Shown piece after piece: positions 18,675 to 28,231 of a stretch of DNA of 64,000 bases. The notes below the pieces were generated by a model, which did no database searches, had not been told where the DNA came from, and saw only the letters and a program-made list of their open reading frames with translations. The first letter of the stretch is position 1, and each line of letters starts with the position of its first letter. Source of the stretch: Candidatus Obscuribacterales bacterium (lineage in GTDB: Bacteria; Cyanobacteriota; Vampirovibrionia; Obscuribacterales; Obscuribacteraceae); the NCBI GenBank assembly GCA_020054205.1, contig JAGVLS010000010.1, positions 153,145 through 217,144 on the forward strand, given 5' to 3'. A program made the translations under genes and the position numbers.

Positions 18675-20404
18675 TTGATATTTGCTCTTAAGTTATGCAA
18701 GTGCATTTGCATTTCTTTCTGAGGCATCATGTCTCCTCTTTGAGCGGCAATACTAATCCCTTTTTCATAAATATTAGCTGCTTCATTTATATCATTGATT
18801 TTTTCTAGAGCTTTGCCCAAGGCTAAATAAGCGACCGTATGATTGGGACGAATTGATATAGCCTTTTTTAAATATGGTATGGCTTCACTATATTGTTCTA
18901 AATCAACATAAGCAGTACCTAGCCCTGAATTAGCTATTAAGTCTTCTGTATCAATAGCAAGGACTTGTTTAAACATTGATATTCTATCTTCGGTTTCTTT
19001 TATCTTTCTTTCTTTGTCTTCTTTTTCTTTTATATCTTTGCTAGCTTGCTTAGCTAATTCTTCCATGCGCAAACTCATTGCCTTTGCTTTTTCTTCTTCA
19101 GCAGCTTCTTTATTACCTTTTTGCATATAAAAAACTGATAAATTACTGTGCGCCATAATAGAATTTGGATTTAATTCTTCTAGCTTTTTCATTAGCTCAA
19201 TAGCTTCATCAAGCTTATCTTGTTTGGATAAAATTACACCTAAAGCTTCGTAGGCATCATGAAGATTAGGATTTAAGGCTATAGCTTTACGTAATAATTC
19301 AATTGCTGTATTTTCATCTCCGATCGCAAATTCAGCTAAACCTTGATCATAATAATTAATTGCCTGCTTACTTTCACTTTCTATTTTATAAAATGGTAAT
19401 TCAACACTTACAATCACATAATTATTTCCATCGATAGAGACAGTATATTCTTTATCCGGCACTCTATATTGTTTGCTTAATAAAGCAAAAGCAATATGTT
19501 TTTTTAGGGTTGGTGAATAATGATTAGTTTTAATTAGGCCAATTTCTTCATTTTCTCTATTGTCCAAATATATTTTGGTATTCAGTAAAAATTCTTTTGC
19601 ATTCGCTTCTTTGTCTTGAAACATTAACCCAACAATTGCTTTTGCTGGCGCTCCGAATGATTTGATTCTAGCTAATACTTCTTGTCCTAAAAAACAACCT
19701 TTTGTATAACTAGCATAAGTTTGTTCTAGTCCGGTTTCTGGAAGTAAATTATCACTAGTAATATCTTTACCAAAATAAAGTATGCCTGCCTCTAATCTCA
19801 GAATATCTAATGTCTCTTGAGAAAGCTCTGTTAAGCCGTTTTGGGAAGCTAAATTTTTTAATTCGTTTTCAAATTTATTGGAATTTGTTTTTTCAACAAA
19901 AAATAAATAACCAATTTCACCAGTTATTGATTTGTTGACCATAATTATTGGTAAATTAAATATTTTACTTTCAATAATATTTAAAGGTGTGGATAGCGAT
20001 GTAGGATCGTGAGCAACATATTTAAGTATCAAATTGCTTGTTGGTCCATTAATAACATAAGCAGATTGGTATTTATATGAATCAATAAATTCAACTTTGT
20101 CATTGAATTTATAGGCTTCCAGCTCAGTAATTATTTTTTCTTTTTGATTATTATCCGCGATAATTAAATAATCAGCATTTATTTTGTGAATAGAAAATAT
20201 TGCTTGTACATGAGCTTTTCGATCTAAAAGCGAAGATAATTGACCAGAATTATTTGTTAGAGCTTGAATATCATTACTTGTGCGTGCTTGTAAAAAGCGC
20301 TCAGCATCAGGACCTTTGACAATAATAATGGACAGACTAGAAAGACGGGCATATCCTCCCGTCTTTCTTAAGCTTAATACTTCATTTTCAATTGTAGAGA
20401 GCAT
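18671..20404 (-). CDS. YgfZ/IBA57-like folate-binding protein fused to TPR repeats
   Basis: A 577-aa fusion. Residues 1 to about 320 resemble YgfZ/IBA57 of the GcvT fold: FLQARTSNDIQALT near the start and the diagnostic YTKGCFLGQEVLARIKSFG (the KGCxxGQE motif) at about residue 240. Residues of about 335-577 are TPR repeats, for example YYDQGLAEFAIGDENTAIEL and VAYLALGKALEKINDINEA, with a charged coiled-coil insert (EELAKQASKDIKEKEDKERK). YgfZ proteins use tetrahydrofolate in Fe-S cluster assembly and repair. The ErpA/IscA-type carrier gene lies 8 nt upstream, matching the known IBA57-ISCA partnership. The TPR fusion is unusual. Confidence 0.82.
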   Translation of the reverse strand: MLSTIENEVLSLRKTGGYARLSSLSIIIVKGPDAERFLQARTSNDIQALTNNSGQLSSLLDRKAHVQAIFSIHKINADYLIIADNNQKEKIITELEAYKFNDKVEFIDSYKYQSAYVINGPTSNLILKYVAHDPTSLSTPLNIIESKIFNLPIIMVNKSITGEIGYLFFVEKTNSNKFENELKNLASQNGLTELSQETLDILRLEAGILYFGKDITSDNLLPETGLEQTYASYTKGCFLGQEVLARIKSFGAPAKAIVGLMFQDKEANAKEFLLNTKIYLDNRENEEIGLIKTNHYSPTLKKHIAFALLSKQYRVPDKEYTVSIDGNNYVIVSVELPFYKIESESKQAINYYDQGLAEFAIGDENTAIELLRKAIALNPNLHDAYEALGVILSKQDKLDEAIELMKKLEELNPNSIMAHSNLSVFYMQKGNKEAAEEEKAKAMSLRMEELAKQASKDIKEKEDKERKIKETEDRISMFKQVLAIDTEDLIANSGLGTAYVDLEQYSEAIPYLKKAISIRPNHTVAYLALGKALEKINDINEAANIYEKGISIAAQRGDMMPQKEMQMHLHNLRANIK

Positions 20405-20412
20405 TTACACGA

Positions 20413-20757
20413 TTACATCGAAAAAGATTGTCCACAACCACAAGTGCTTTTAGCTTGGGGATTTTTAATTGTAAAACCTTTTCCTTGTAAGCCGCCATCA
20501 AAATGCAACACTGTACCTTTTAAATAAATTGCACTTTTAGGGTCAATAAAAACTTTAATATCGCTAGCTTCTATAACATGATCATTTTCTTGAGCATTAT
20601 CAAAGCTTAGCCCATAAGACATTCCGGAACAGCCTCCGCCTTGAATGGACATTCTTAAGCCAGTTTTGCCAGGTTCATTGGCAAGTAACTTCTTAATCTC
20701 AGTTACAGCTTCCTCTGTAATGCCAACTAAAGGAGTGGTGGATGTATTTTCTGACAT
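20413..20757 (-). CDS. erpA: A-type iron-sulfur cluster carrier (ErpA/IscA family)
   Basis: A protein of about 114 aa with the three conserved cysteines of A-type carriers: one in GGGCSGMSYGL and two in the C-terminal TCGCGQSF. It delivers Fe-S clusters to apo-enzymes. I chose ATG 20757 because GAGG (20766-20769) is 8 nt upstream; the ATG at 20763 would be only 2 nt from it. Its downstream neighbour is the YgfZ-TPR gene, so the pair forms an Fe-S maturation unit. ErpA versus IscA/SufA cannot be settled by eye. Confidence 0.9.
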   Translation of the reverse strand: MSENTSTTPLVGITEEAVTEIKKLLANEPGKTGLRMSIQGGGCSGMSYGLSFDNAQENDHVIEASDIKVFIDPKSAIYLKGTVLHFDGGLQGKGFTIKNPQAKSTCGCGQSFSM

Positions 20758-20858
20758 TGTCATAACCTCAAAATAGAGCTATCAGTAGAACTATCAAAGT
20801 AACTTATACAGACATTATATATGAAATAAGCTTAGAGCGAGCTAATTATTGTTTTATA

Positions 20859-21428
20859 TCAAAAAGACTCAGTTAAAGTTTGCCCTAATTGAGCTAATTC
20901 GCTAAATATAACGCGGCAATTATCAGGTGCCAGCGCATTAAAAGACGTTGGCTGGGCAAGGTAAATACCGGCATCTGATTTAATTACTATTTCAGAAAAT
21001 TTAGCAATTTCATCAAGTGCGTAAATATGTTCTGCTACATGAGGATATTTAATAAATTTTTCCCCTAATACTTGATTGTCGACACTGAAATTAAATCTAG
21101 ATTGTAATTTGCGATCACCAACTGAGGTACCAGATGATTCAAATAACAAGACTTTAGTAAACATGCCCATAAATCCTTTACCTACTCGAGGGCAAATGCT
21201 CATCTTAAAAGCATAATCTTCTTCCGATTCATTATTTGGATCAACAACAATTTTAGTTTCGACTGTATACATAACACCAAAAGGCCAACTCGGATATATA
21301 GCCTCCAAAGTAGCTGGAAACCCCTGTACAAGCCCTTTTATACAGACAGCTACCCTGTTTTGATCTTGAACTGCATGACCATCAATTAAGTGTGCAATAG
21401 TCCGTATTTTTGTCTCAAGATCACTCAT
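20859..21428 (-). CDS. Hypothetical protein, 189 aa
   Basis: I do not recognise this family. The protein is globular, has no signal peptide or membrane segment, and has a mixed alpha/beta look with several conserved-looking aromatic turns (AIYPSWPFGVMYTVETK). It overlaps the end of the secreted TPR gene by 8 bp, so it is co-translated with it. Its last 15 residues predict a helix (FSELAQLGQTLTESF). It may act with the TPR protein. Confidence 0.7.
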   Translation of the reverse strand: MSDLETKIRTIAHLIDGHAVQDQNRVAVCIKGLVQGFPATLEAIYPSWPFGVMYTVETKIVVDPNNESEEDYAFKMSICPRVGKGFMGMFTKVLLFESSGTSVGDRKLQSRFNFSVDNQVLGEKFIKYPHVAEHIYALDEIAKFSEIVIKSDAGIYLAQPTSFNALAPDNCRVIFSELAQLGQTLTESF

Positions 21429-22326
21429 TTATTATTTTATTCTCTAGTGGAGCGACCACATTCATCTTTACTTCTGGCTCTTCATCTTTGTCTTCACTTA
21501 GCTGATTATCTATAGCTTGCAATTGTTTTTTAGCATCTTGAGAAAAATCTGCATTTGGATCTAATTCAATGGCTTTAGCTAATAATGTACTGGCTTGAGC
21601 AGCGTGCTTTTGTTTGCCATAAAGGCTACCGACACGATAATAAGCATCAGCCATATTAGGATTAACTTTGAGGGCTTTGACATAAGCATCAATTGCTTTT
21701 TCATATTCTTTTTGCGACTCTAAAGCGCTGCCAATATTGATATAAGCAGAGGCAAATTGAGGGTCTATTTCTACCACTTGTTTCCATTTTTCCATCGCCT
21801 CTTCAATGCGTCCTTTAGCATAAAGTACTGTACCTAAGCCATTTAAAGCCGTTGGTCTTGCAGGCTTTAAAGACAATGCTTTTTTAAAAGCATCCATAGC
21901 TTTGGTGTAATTGTGCTGAGAAGCATAAATCAAACCTAAATTTGTGTATGCTTCTTCCATACGACTATCATTGGCGATAGCATTTTTGTAAGCAACTATA
22001 GCTTGATTTAAAAAACCTGACTCGTGAAGTTCAACCCCTTGATTGTAATATTTAACAGCCTCTTCTTTATACGGGCTGGTTGGATCTGCATTTGCTAAAT
22101 CTTCTGGTGTTTGCTCTTTTTCTTCTATGGATTTTTTATTTTTTGCTTTAGACTGTTTGTCTTTTTTTGGTTTCTCTGACTCTTCACTTTTATCTTTTGT
22201 TTCTGCTTTAGGACTATCTTGGTTTTCAGATGCTTTTTTTACATCATCGGTAGCATCTTCTGCATAAGAACTATTGGTTGAAAAAACCAATAATAGAGTC
22301 ATTAGTAATGACAAAATATAACGCAC
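21421..22326 (-). CDS. Secreted/periplasmic TPR protein
   Basis: A 301-aa protein starting at GTG 22326 with an ideal GGAGG 7 nt upstream. Residues 1-22 are a Sec signal peptide (ILSLLMTLLLVFSTNSSYA). A highly charged Lys/Glu linker follows (about 25-75), then at least five TPR units with canonical spacing (YYNQGVELHESGFLNQAIVA, AYTNLGLIYASQHNYTKAMD, AYINIGSALESQKEYEKAID). TPR domains are protein-interaction scaffolds. It lies immediately downstream of aroQ in the same direction. Confidence 0.82.
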   Translation of the reverse strand: MRYILSLLMTLLLVFSTNSSYAEDATDDVKKASENQDSPKAETKDKSEESEKPKKDKQSKAKNKKSIEEKEQTPEDLANADPTSPYKEEAVKYYNQGVELHESGFLNQAIVAYKNAIANDSRMEEAYTNLGLIYASQHNYTKAMDAFKKALSLKPARPTALNGLGTVLYAKGRIEEAMEKWKQVVEIDPQFASAYINIGSALESQKEYEKAIDAYVKALKVNPNMADAYYRVGSLYGKQKHAAQASTLLAKAIELDPNADFSQDAKKQLQAIDNQLSEDKDEEPEVKMNVVAPLENKIINE

Positions 22327-22366
22327 TTTGGATCCTCCATAGAGAAGCTAATTTACTAGTCTAACT

Positions 22367-22843
22367 TTAGCTAGACATTGTTCCTTCAGCTTCTTTCAAT
22401 ACGTGACGAATACTCAAAATCTGTACTAGTCCTCTTAATCCAATCAAATACCCACTTGGACCAAAGCCTATAATTACACCGGTAGCAATATCAGATAAAT
22501 ATGATTTCTGTCTAAATTCTTCACGGGCATATGTGTTTGAAATATGAATTTCGACAAAAGGTAAGTTCACTGCCAATAAAGCATCTCTAATGGCAATCGA
22601 TGTATGTCCAAATGCTGCCGGATTAATTAGAATGCCATCAATCTTTTTTGATAATGCTTCTTGAATAGCAATTACTAAAGCTCCTTCTAGATTTGATTGC
22701 ACAATATCTATATCTATTTCCAGCTCATCGGCTAAAGTACGAAGACTAGAATCTATATCAGATAAAGTAGCGCTGCCATATGTATTAGGTTCGCGCAAAC
22801 CCAGCATATTTATATTTGGACCATGTATAACAAGAATTTTCAC
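22367..22843 (-). CDS. aroQ: 3-dehydroquinate dehydratase, type II
   Basis: A 158-aa enzyme of the shikimate pathway, converting 3-dehydroquinate to 3-dehydroshikimate as a dodecamer. Family motifs are [18 protein letters not shown] (with the catalytic Tyr), the SNLEGALV loop, [17 protein letters not shown] and [15 protein letters not shown]. The start is GTG 22843, one nt after the stop of the upstream hypothetical gene. The usual NPGA reads NPAA here. A shikimate kinase gene lies 700 bp upstream in the same direction. Confidence 0.93.
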   Translation of the reverse strand: MKILVIHGPNINMLGLREPNTYGSATLSDIDSSLRTLADELEIDIDIVQSNLEGALVIAIQEALSKKIDGILINPAAFGHTSIAIRDALLAVNLPFVEIHISNTYAREEFRQKSYLSDIATGVIIGFGPSGYLIGLRGLVQILSIRHVLKEAEGTMSS

Positions 22844-22844
22844 T

Positions 22845-23459
22845 TTATTTACTATCTTCCATCATTGCTTCGAGAAAACATTGGGCTTCAACTAAAAAAG
22901 GATCATTGCGTGCAAGTAATGATTTAGAAGCAATAAACTTTATAAGTTGTGCCAATAAATCATGGACTTTCATCTTTTCTCCATAAGAATCAATTTCATC
23001 AGTCATTAAAAACATAACAGAGCCTAGCAATACTCGTGCTTCAATATGACCAATTTCTGAACTTGACAATATGTTTTGCCAGGTAGGTGTGTCAAGACTA
23101 TTTTCATATATAAGCTCTTTGCAAAATTTTCCTACATTTGCTTTTAATGGTTTATTGCGCTCATCTGGCAGAGTTGCTGCTGCCTTAATCAGATTTACTT
23201 TATTGCCAGCATCTCCTAATGATTCTGCGCTATCAACAAGATTGCGCACATTATTTGCTTTCGTATTGAATTGTCTTTTTAACTCTGCCTCAGCAACATT
23301 AGTAGTTGGACGAACTGCTTGATCGTAACGTTTCAAATAATAATCTTGAACCTGTTGCCTCTTGAGTTCTATGCCGCAAGGAATAAGCTCTAAAAAAATA
23401 GACTCTAGTCCTTCTAATTGAGATTGCAAGAATAACAATTCTTCTTGAGAAATTGGCAA
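22845..23459 (-). CDS. Hypothetical helical protein between aroK and aroQ
   Basis: A 204-aa protein I do not recognise. It is largely alpha-helical, with no signal peptide and no membrane segments. Its N-terminus ([20 protein letters not shown]) is amphipathic. It sits 1 nt upstream of aroQ, so the two are translationally linked. A 99-nt gap separates it from aroK. Confidence 0.7.
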   Translation of the reverse strand: MPISQEELLFLQSQLEGLESIFLELIPCGIELKRQQVQDYYLKRYDQAVRPTTNVAEAELKRQFNTKANNVRNLVDSAESLGDAGNKVNLIKAAATLPDERNKPLKANVGKFCKELIYENSLDTPTWQNILSSSEIGHIEARVLLGSVMFLMTDEIDSYGEKMKVHDLLAQLIKFIASKSLLARNDPFLVEAQCFLEAMMEDSK

Positions 23460-23558
23460 AGCTTGCTCCTTAGTCTAGTAATTCCGAACTCTACCTGTTG
23501 ACTTGCGTCTATTGACAGCACATATGTGCTTATAACAAATTTTATAACGACTGGAGAA

Positions 23559-24086
23559 TTATTTCTCTAATTTGAGCAATTCCAGTATTTGATTGGCAAC
23601 ATCTTCTATTTTCAATAGGTCCGTATCAATTTGATATAAAGCTCGATTATAGACAGCGCTTCTGTCATTGACGATATTTTCGAGTCTATTCAGCCAATTA
23701 TTATCTGAGCCATTTAGCAAGGGTCTGCTCTTTGCATCCCCAATGCGCTTAACAAGGGTATCTATTTTTGCTTTTAGTAAAACAATTGTCCCTATTTGTT
23801 CTAAAAAACTGTAATTATTTTCCCAAGTCGGCATACCGCCACCTACTGAAATAATTTTTTTGTTTGGACTGGTAATTAGTTTACTCATCACTTCTATTTC
23901 CAGATCACGAAAGTATTTTTCTCCATATAGAATAAAAATTTCTGGTATGGATTTATTTTCTTTATTTTGAATTATTGTATCTGTATCTATAAATTCAACA
24001 GCAAGTTTATTGGCAAGCAATAACCCAACAGATGTTTTTCCTACACCTGGTGCGCCAATAAGGATTATATTGTCTTTGATAATCAT
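23559..24086 (-). CDS. aroK: Shikimate kinase
   Basis: A protein of about 175 aa of the P-loop kinase fold that phosphorylates shikimate with ATP. Visible are Walker A GAPGVGKTSVG, the shikimate-binding DTDTII, EKYFRDLEIEV, the VGGGMPT loop (usually GGG) and the lid SRPLL. The start chosen is ATG 24086; the TTG at 24092 adds only two residues. It follows the TPR membrane protein by 11 nt and probably belongs to one transcript with aroQ. Confidence 0.92.
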   Translation of the reverse strand: MIIKDNIILIGAPGVGKTSVGLLLANKLAVEFIDTDTIIQNKENKSIPEIFILYGEKYFRDLEIEVMSKLITSPNKKIISVGGGMPTWENNYSFLEQIGTIVLLKAKIDTLVKRIGDAKSRPLLNGSDNNWLNRLENIVNDRSAVYNRALYQIDTDLLKIEDVANQILELLKLEK

Positions 24087-24097
24087 TAGCAAAAATA

Positions 24098-25132
24098 TTA
24101 ATTACAAGAAGCTGTGTTTACTAAAACAGCTTGACGATATGCTTGTTGAATTTTAGTTGAAGCTTCAGTTAATTGTCCATTTAAATATAGTGCTTGTTTG
24201 AATTCTTTAATGGCTGGCATATAATCTTTCACCTTCATCATACTAAAACCTAATCCATAATGAGCTGATGCCATCGCCGGATCAAGAGCGATTGCTTTTT
24301 CAAATTCACCCATTGAATCCAAATATTTACTTTGAGAACAAAGGACAGTCCCTAGATTGTTATGTGCTTTCGCTGATTTCGGATTAAAATATACAGAACG
24401 CAGCAATACAGTTTCGGCTGTAGCAAAATTGCCTCTTTGACATAAAACATTAGATAAATTGACAGCAGCATCTACTGACTTAGGATCAAGAGCAAAAGCT
24501 CTTTCAAAATGATTTAAAGCGCTTTCAACTTCTCCTACAGATTGATATGTAAGTCCAAGATTATTTTGAATTTGTGATGATTTAGGATCTATTTCAGCAG
24601 CCAATTCAAACTCATCAATGGCTGTTTTAGGACTATTAGTCATTATAGATAACATAGCCAATTGATGATGAGCATAAGCAATGTGTTTGTCGCTTTGATC
24701 CTTAGCTTTCATTTCTAAAATCTTTTTGTATTCAGCATATGCTTGCGGTAAACGTTTTGACACAAAATAATTATCTGCTTTTGTAACCACTTCTGCTACA
24801 GTTGGATTTAGTTTTTGCCCAGGTAATCGTACAGCCTCTGTATTTGTTTTAAGTTTGTGAGAATTGGTAGAAGCAGATAAAGCATTTTTGGTCTGAGTAA
24901 CATTTGTTTTTTCTGCTAATTTTGGTTTTGAATTGTCAGATTTATTGAATAGGCGACTAATTTTTGTTTTTGTGTTAGTCCAAGTTCTTGCTAGTTTTTC
25001 CTTATCATTTGGGTTCATAAAATAATAAGCAGCAAAAGCAAGAAAGACAAAAACAAGACAAAATAATATGAAATTAGCTAGGATATTACTTCGACGTCTC
25101 TTTATTTTGGGTGCTTTAAAATTAGGTTTCAT
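24098..25132 (-). CDS. Membrane-anchored TPR protein
   Basis: A 344-aa protein from ATG 25132; a TTG at 25180 would add 16 residues with no support. A basic N-terminus (KAPKIKRRRSN) precedes one transmembrane helix (ILANFILFCLVFVFLAFAAYYF, about residues 18-39). A Lys/Thr/Asn-rich linker then leads to about six TPR units (SQIQNNLGLTYQSVGEVESA, AKAHNNLGTVLCSQSKYLDS). The TPR part would face the periplasm. It is transcribed just ahead of aroK. Confidence 0.8.
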   Translation of the reverse strand: MKPNFKAPKIKRRRSNILANFILFCLVFVFLAFAAYYFMNPNDKEKLARTWTNTKTKISRLFNKSDNSKPKLAEKTNVTQTKNALSASTNSHKLKTNTEAVRLPGQKLNPTVAEVVTKADNYFVSKRLPQAYAEYKKILEMKAKDQSDKHIAYAHHQLAMLSIMTNSPKTAIDEFELAAEIDPKSSQIQNNLGLTYQSVGEVESALNHFERAFALDPKSVDAAVNLSNVLCQRGNFATAETVLLRSVYFNPKSAKAHNNLGTVLCSQSKYLDSMGEFEKAIALDPAMASAHYGLGFSMMKVKDYMPAIKEFKQALYLNGQLTEASTKIQQAYRQAVLVNTASCN

Positions 25133-25280
25133 ATTATGCTTATTAGATCTATAGTGAAAGGCTAAGATTAAAGCTCCCAAGAGTCAATACGTAATGTTCC
25201 GAAGCTTTACATTATTTGTCCAAATTTGGCACAAAATAGCTAAAATTCATCTATTTTATGTTTCAATAATGAAGATAATT

Positions 25281-25679
25281 ATGACTAATTTAAAAGATAA
25301 AATACAAAACTTTTTCAAATCCAGTGCCTATGCCGTTGTCGGCGCTAGCGATATCAACTATAAATTTGGCTACAAATGTTATAAATGTTATTTAGATCAT
25401 GGCTATAAAGCATACCCAGTTAATCCCAATTGTAAGTCTATTCTAGACAATCCTACGTATAATAATTTGCAATCATTACCGGAAAAATGTGATTCGATAT
25501 CAGTAATAACACCACCAGCTGTAACAGAAGAAATTATTAAAGAAGCAATTGCATATGGTGTAAAAAATATATGGCTGCAACCAGGGGCAGAAAGCAAATT
25601 AGCTGTTGAAATGGCAACAGCTAAAGGTATAAATATTATTTGGGGTGGACCTTGTTTATTAGTTGAGCTTGGCTGTTAA
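25281..25679 (+). CDS. CoA-binding domain protein (YccU-like)
   Basis: A 132-aa Rossmann-type protein: AVVGASDINYKFGYKCYKCY is the nucleotide loop, followed by GYKAYPVNPNC, SISVITPPAVTEEI, VKNIWLQPGAES and a C-terminal IIWGGPCLLVEL. These are the marks of the small CoA_binding_2 family, whose substrate is not known. I start at ATG 25281 because upstream residues are unlike the family; ATG 25269 and 25194 are alternatives. Its stop overlaps the fmt stop by 4 bp (convergent). Confidence 0.83.
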   Translation: MTNLKDKIQNFFKSSAYAVVGASDINYKFGYKCYKCYLDHGYKAYPVNPNCKSILDNPTYNNLQSLPEKCDSISVITPPAVTEEIIKEAIAYGVKNIWLQPGAESKLAVEMATAKGINIIWGGPCLLVELGC

Positions 25680-26614
25680 ACGAATTGTCCATTATCGTTA
25701 AGCCTTACACCATGCGCCCAGTCAGTAGCTTTCATTTGTGCTTTGTTTGCCGGCTGTACTGCAATAAGTTCTAAAATTTGATTTTCTCCACAAGCTACCA
25801 AGACTTTTCCTGTATCAATGAAAACAGTCCCTGGTTTTTTATCAAGCATAGATGAACTGAAAAGTTGAGTCTTGATAATTTTCAATATATTTCCATTATA
25901 AGTTGTGTTTGTGCCAGGCCAAGGCGTTAGTCCACGTATTAGATTGTGAATAGACTGAGCATTTTTGGTCCAATCTATTTTACTTAAGTCTTTACTTAAA
26001 CGTGGCGCATGAGTGGCTTCGTCGTTATTTTGAGGAATGCGAATTAGTTTGTTTTGATTAAGTTTGTCGAGTGTTTTTACCATAAGATCGGCACCGACTA
26101 TAGAAAGGGTATGAGCTAATTCTTCAGCATTAATATGAGAATCTATAGGTACCTCTGTTTTGAGCAACATATCACCTGTATCAACACCAATATCGGTAAA
26201 CATGGTAGTAAGCCCTGTCATTTTTTCACCATTTATAATCGCCCAGTTTATTGGTGCTGCTCCACGATATTTAGGCAATAAAGAAGCATGCAAATTAATT
26301 ACACCATGAGGAGCAAGTGTCAAAACATCTTGTTTTAAAATTTGACCAAAAGCTACTGTAATAAGTACATCTGGTTTTAACGCTTTCATATCCTCAACTA
26401 TATTTTTTTCTTTTGAAAGCTTTTCTGGCTGAAATATTGGAATGTTTTGCGCTTGTGCGACAAGCTTTGTTGGCGGAGGATAAAGTACATGACCTCTTCC
26501 CGCTGGTCTATCTGGTTGAGTAACCAATCCTATTACTTGATGGTTAGGCGATGCAATAAGTTTTTCCAATGTTGGTACAGCAAACTCAGGCGTGCCTAAA
26601 TATATGATTTTAAT
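25676..26614 (-). CDS. fmt: Methionyl-tRNA formyltransferase, apparent AUU start
   Basis: Fmt formylates Met-tRNAi with 10-formyl-THF. Motifs: QPDRPAGRG, NLHASLLPKYRGAAPINWAI (catalytic Asn/His) and GVDTGDML (catalytic Asp). The first ATG or GTG/TTG-type codon in frame is TTG 26569, but that would cut off the conserved start. The codons upstream read IKIIYLGTPEFAVPTLEKL, exactly the Fmt N-terminus, and begin at ATT 26614. An in-frame TAA lies two codons before it. GAAAGG (26630-26625) is 10 nt upstream. This gives 312 aa, the normal family length. It is coupled to the small upstream ORF, whose stop is 7 nt before the ATT. Confidence 0.92.
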   Translation of the reverse strand: MKIIYLGTPEFAVPTLEKLIASPNHQVIGLVTQPDRPAGRGHVLYPPPTKLVAQAQNIPIFQPEKLSKEKNIVEDMKALKPDVLITVAFGQILKQDVLTLAPHGVINLHASLLPKYRGAAPINWAIINGEKMTGLTTMFTDIGVDTGDMLLKTEVPIDSHINAEELAHTLSIVGADLMVKTLDKLNQNKLIRIPQNNDEATHAPRLSKDLSKIDWTKNAQSIHNLIRGLTPWPGTNTTYNGNILKIIKTQLFSSSMLDKKPGTVFIDTGKVLVACGENQILELIAVQPANKAQMKATDWAHGVRLNDNGQFV

Positions 26615-26621
26615 GGCTTAT

Positions 26622-26831
26622 TTACCTTTCTAATCGAATTTCAACAATATGTTGAAAGTTCAAACAGACTTGATCATCAATCATGATATACATCAATTGT
26701 TTATCAGCAAATACAATGTTGGTTAGTATACCAACACAATTGTTTTGATTAGTTGTAACAACCTGAACTTTTTCGCCTATCCATTGCCTTACGTATATGG
26801 CTTTATCTCTGGGTTGCGTAATATTATTCAT
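26622..26831 (-). CDS. Small Sm-like (?) protein upstream of fmt
   Basis: A 69-aa protein with an excellent ribosome site (GAGGTGG, 4 nt before the ATG), so it is surely translated. The pattern of an N-terminal helix (DKAIYVRQWIG), then EKVQVVTTNQNNCVGILTNI, a VFADKQLMYIMI strand pair and a closing HIVEIRL strand looks like the five-stranded Sm/Hfq barrel. This is pattern matching only; no diagnostic Hfq residues are certain. It lies 29 nt after icd and its last codons supply the ribosome site of fmt. Confidence 0.6.
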   Translation of the reverse strand: MNNITQPRDKAIYVRQWIGEKVQVVTTNQNNCVGILTNIVFADKQLMYIMIDDQVCLNFQHIVEIRLER

Positions 26832-26860
26832 ATATCCACCTCAATCTTTTTTTATTACGA

Positions 26861-28114
26861 CTACATAGACTGAATAATTGCATCAGCAAATTCACTGGTT
26901 TTTAGTTTCTTTGCACCTTCCATTAATCGCTCTAAATCATAAGTAACAAGTTTTTTGCCAATAGTTTTAGCAAATGCACTATGAACTATATCTTTAGCTT
27001 CACTCCAGCCTAAATATTCAAGCATCATTGCACCAGATAAAATAACAGAGCCTGGGTTTATTACATCAAGTCCAGCATATTTAGGAGCTGTACCGTGTGT
27101 AGCTTCAAAAATTGCACAATTGTCACCGATATTAGCTCCTGGAGCTATACCTAAACCACCAACTTGTGCTGCACAGGCATCAGATAAATAGTCGCCATTT
27201 AAATTAGTTGTTGCTAAAACTGAATATTCATCTGGACGAGTTAAAACTTGTTGGAACATTGAATCAGCTATGCGATCGTTTATCAATATTTTGCCATTAG
27301 GCATTTTGCCTTGAAGATCTGCCCATAATTTCTCTTCAGAAATAACTTCTTTAGAAAATTCACTTTCAGCTAACTGATATCCCCAGTCTCTAAAGGCACC
27401 TTCAGTAAATTTTTGAATATTACCTTTGTGTACTAAAGTAACTGATTTACGCCCATTTTTAATAGCGTATTCTATAGCACGTCTTACTAGCCTTTGTGAG
27501 CCAAACTTAGAAACTGGTTTAATACCAATGCCAGAATCAGGACGCACTTTTTTGCCCATAGCTTCCAAGACTTCAATTAGCTTTTTAGCTTCTGGTGATT
27601 CAGCAGGAAATTCAATTCCAGCATAAACATCTTCAGTATTCTCACGATAAATAACAACATCCAATTTTTCTGGTGCTTTAACAGGAGAAGGAACGCCATT
27701 AAAATAACGCACTGGTCTAACACAACAATATAAGTCAAAAATTTGTCTTAATGTTACATTGAGACTGCGGATACCACCGCCGACAGGTGTCGTAAGTGGA
27801 CCTTTAATAGCAACACCAAATTCAGTAATTGCATCTAAAGTTTCTTTGGGCAACCAATCACCAAATTCGTTTTTTGCCTTTTCGCCAGCAAAAACTTCAA
27901 ACCAAACAATTGATTTAGATGTGCCATAGGCTTTTTCAACAGCAGCTTCAATTACTCTTTTGCTAGCACGCCAAATATCAGCTCCAGTACCATCACCTTC
28001 AATAAACGGAATAATGGGTTTGGCTGGACAAACGGGTTTACCGTCTCTAAATATAATTTTTTCACCTTGTGGAACTTTTTGTCCGTTATAACTCTTTTCA
28101 ATAACCTGTCCCAT
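26861..28114 (-). CDS. icd: Isocitrate dehydrogenase, NADP-dependent type
   Basis: A 417-aa TCA-cycle enzyme oxidising isocitrate to 2-oxoglutarate. [18 protein letters not shown] holds the substrate-binding serine and arginines. [29 protein letters not shown] and [17 protein letters not shown] match the E. coli Icd type that prefers NADP. Length and start ([11 protein letters not shown]) fit the family. It heads a run with the small Sm-like ORF and fmt. Confidence 0.95.
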   Translation of the reverse strand: MGQVIEKSYNGQKVPQGEKIIFRDGKPVCPAKPIIPFIEGDGTGADIWRASKRVIEAAVEKAYGTSKSIVWFEVFAGEKAKNEFGDWLPKETLDAITEFGVAIKGPLTTPVGGGIRSLNVTLRQIFDLYCCVRPVRYFNGVPSPVKAPEKLDVVIYRENTEDVYAGIEFPAESPEAKKLIEVLEAMGKKVRPDSGIGIKPVSKFGSQRLVRRAIEYAIKNGRKSVTLVHKGNIQKFTEGAFRDWGYQLAESEFSKEVISEEKLWADLQGKMPNGKILINDRIADSMFQQVLTRPDEYSVLATTNLNGDYLSDACAAQVGGLGIAPGANIGDNCAIFEATHGTAPKYAGLDVINPGSVILSGAMMLEYLGWSEAKDIVHSAFAKTIGKKLVTYDLERLMEGAKKLKTSEFADAIIQSM

Positions 28115-28231
28115 GTAAACCCTCTTATTCGTGATTAGTTTCTTAGTAACAATTTATTCGATTAACACGCTTTAATTACTAGTAGGTATTTTTACCTAAT
28201 TGCTATCTAGCAACTCATTCTAGCAACTAAT

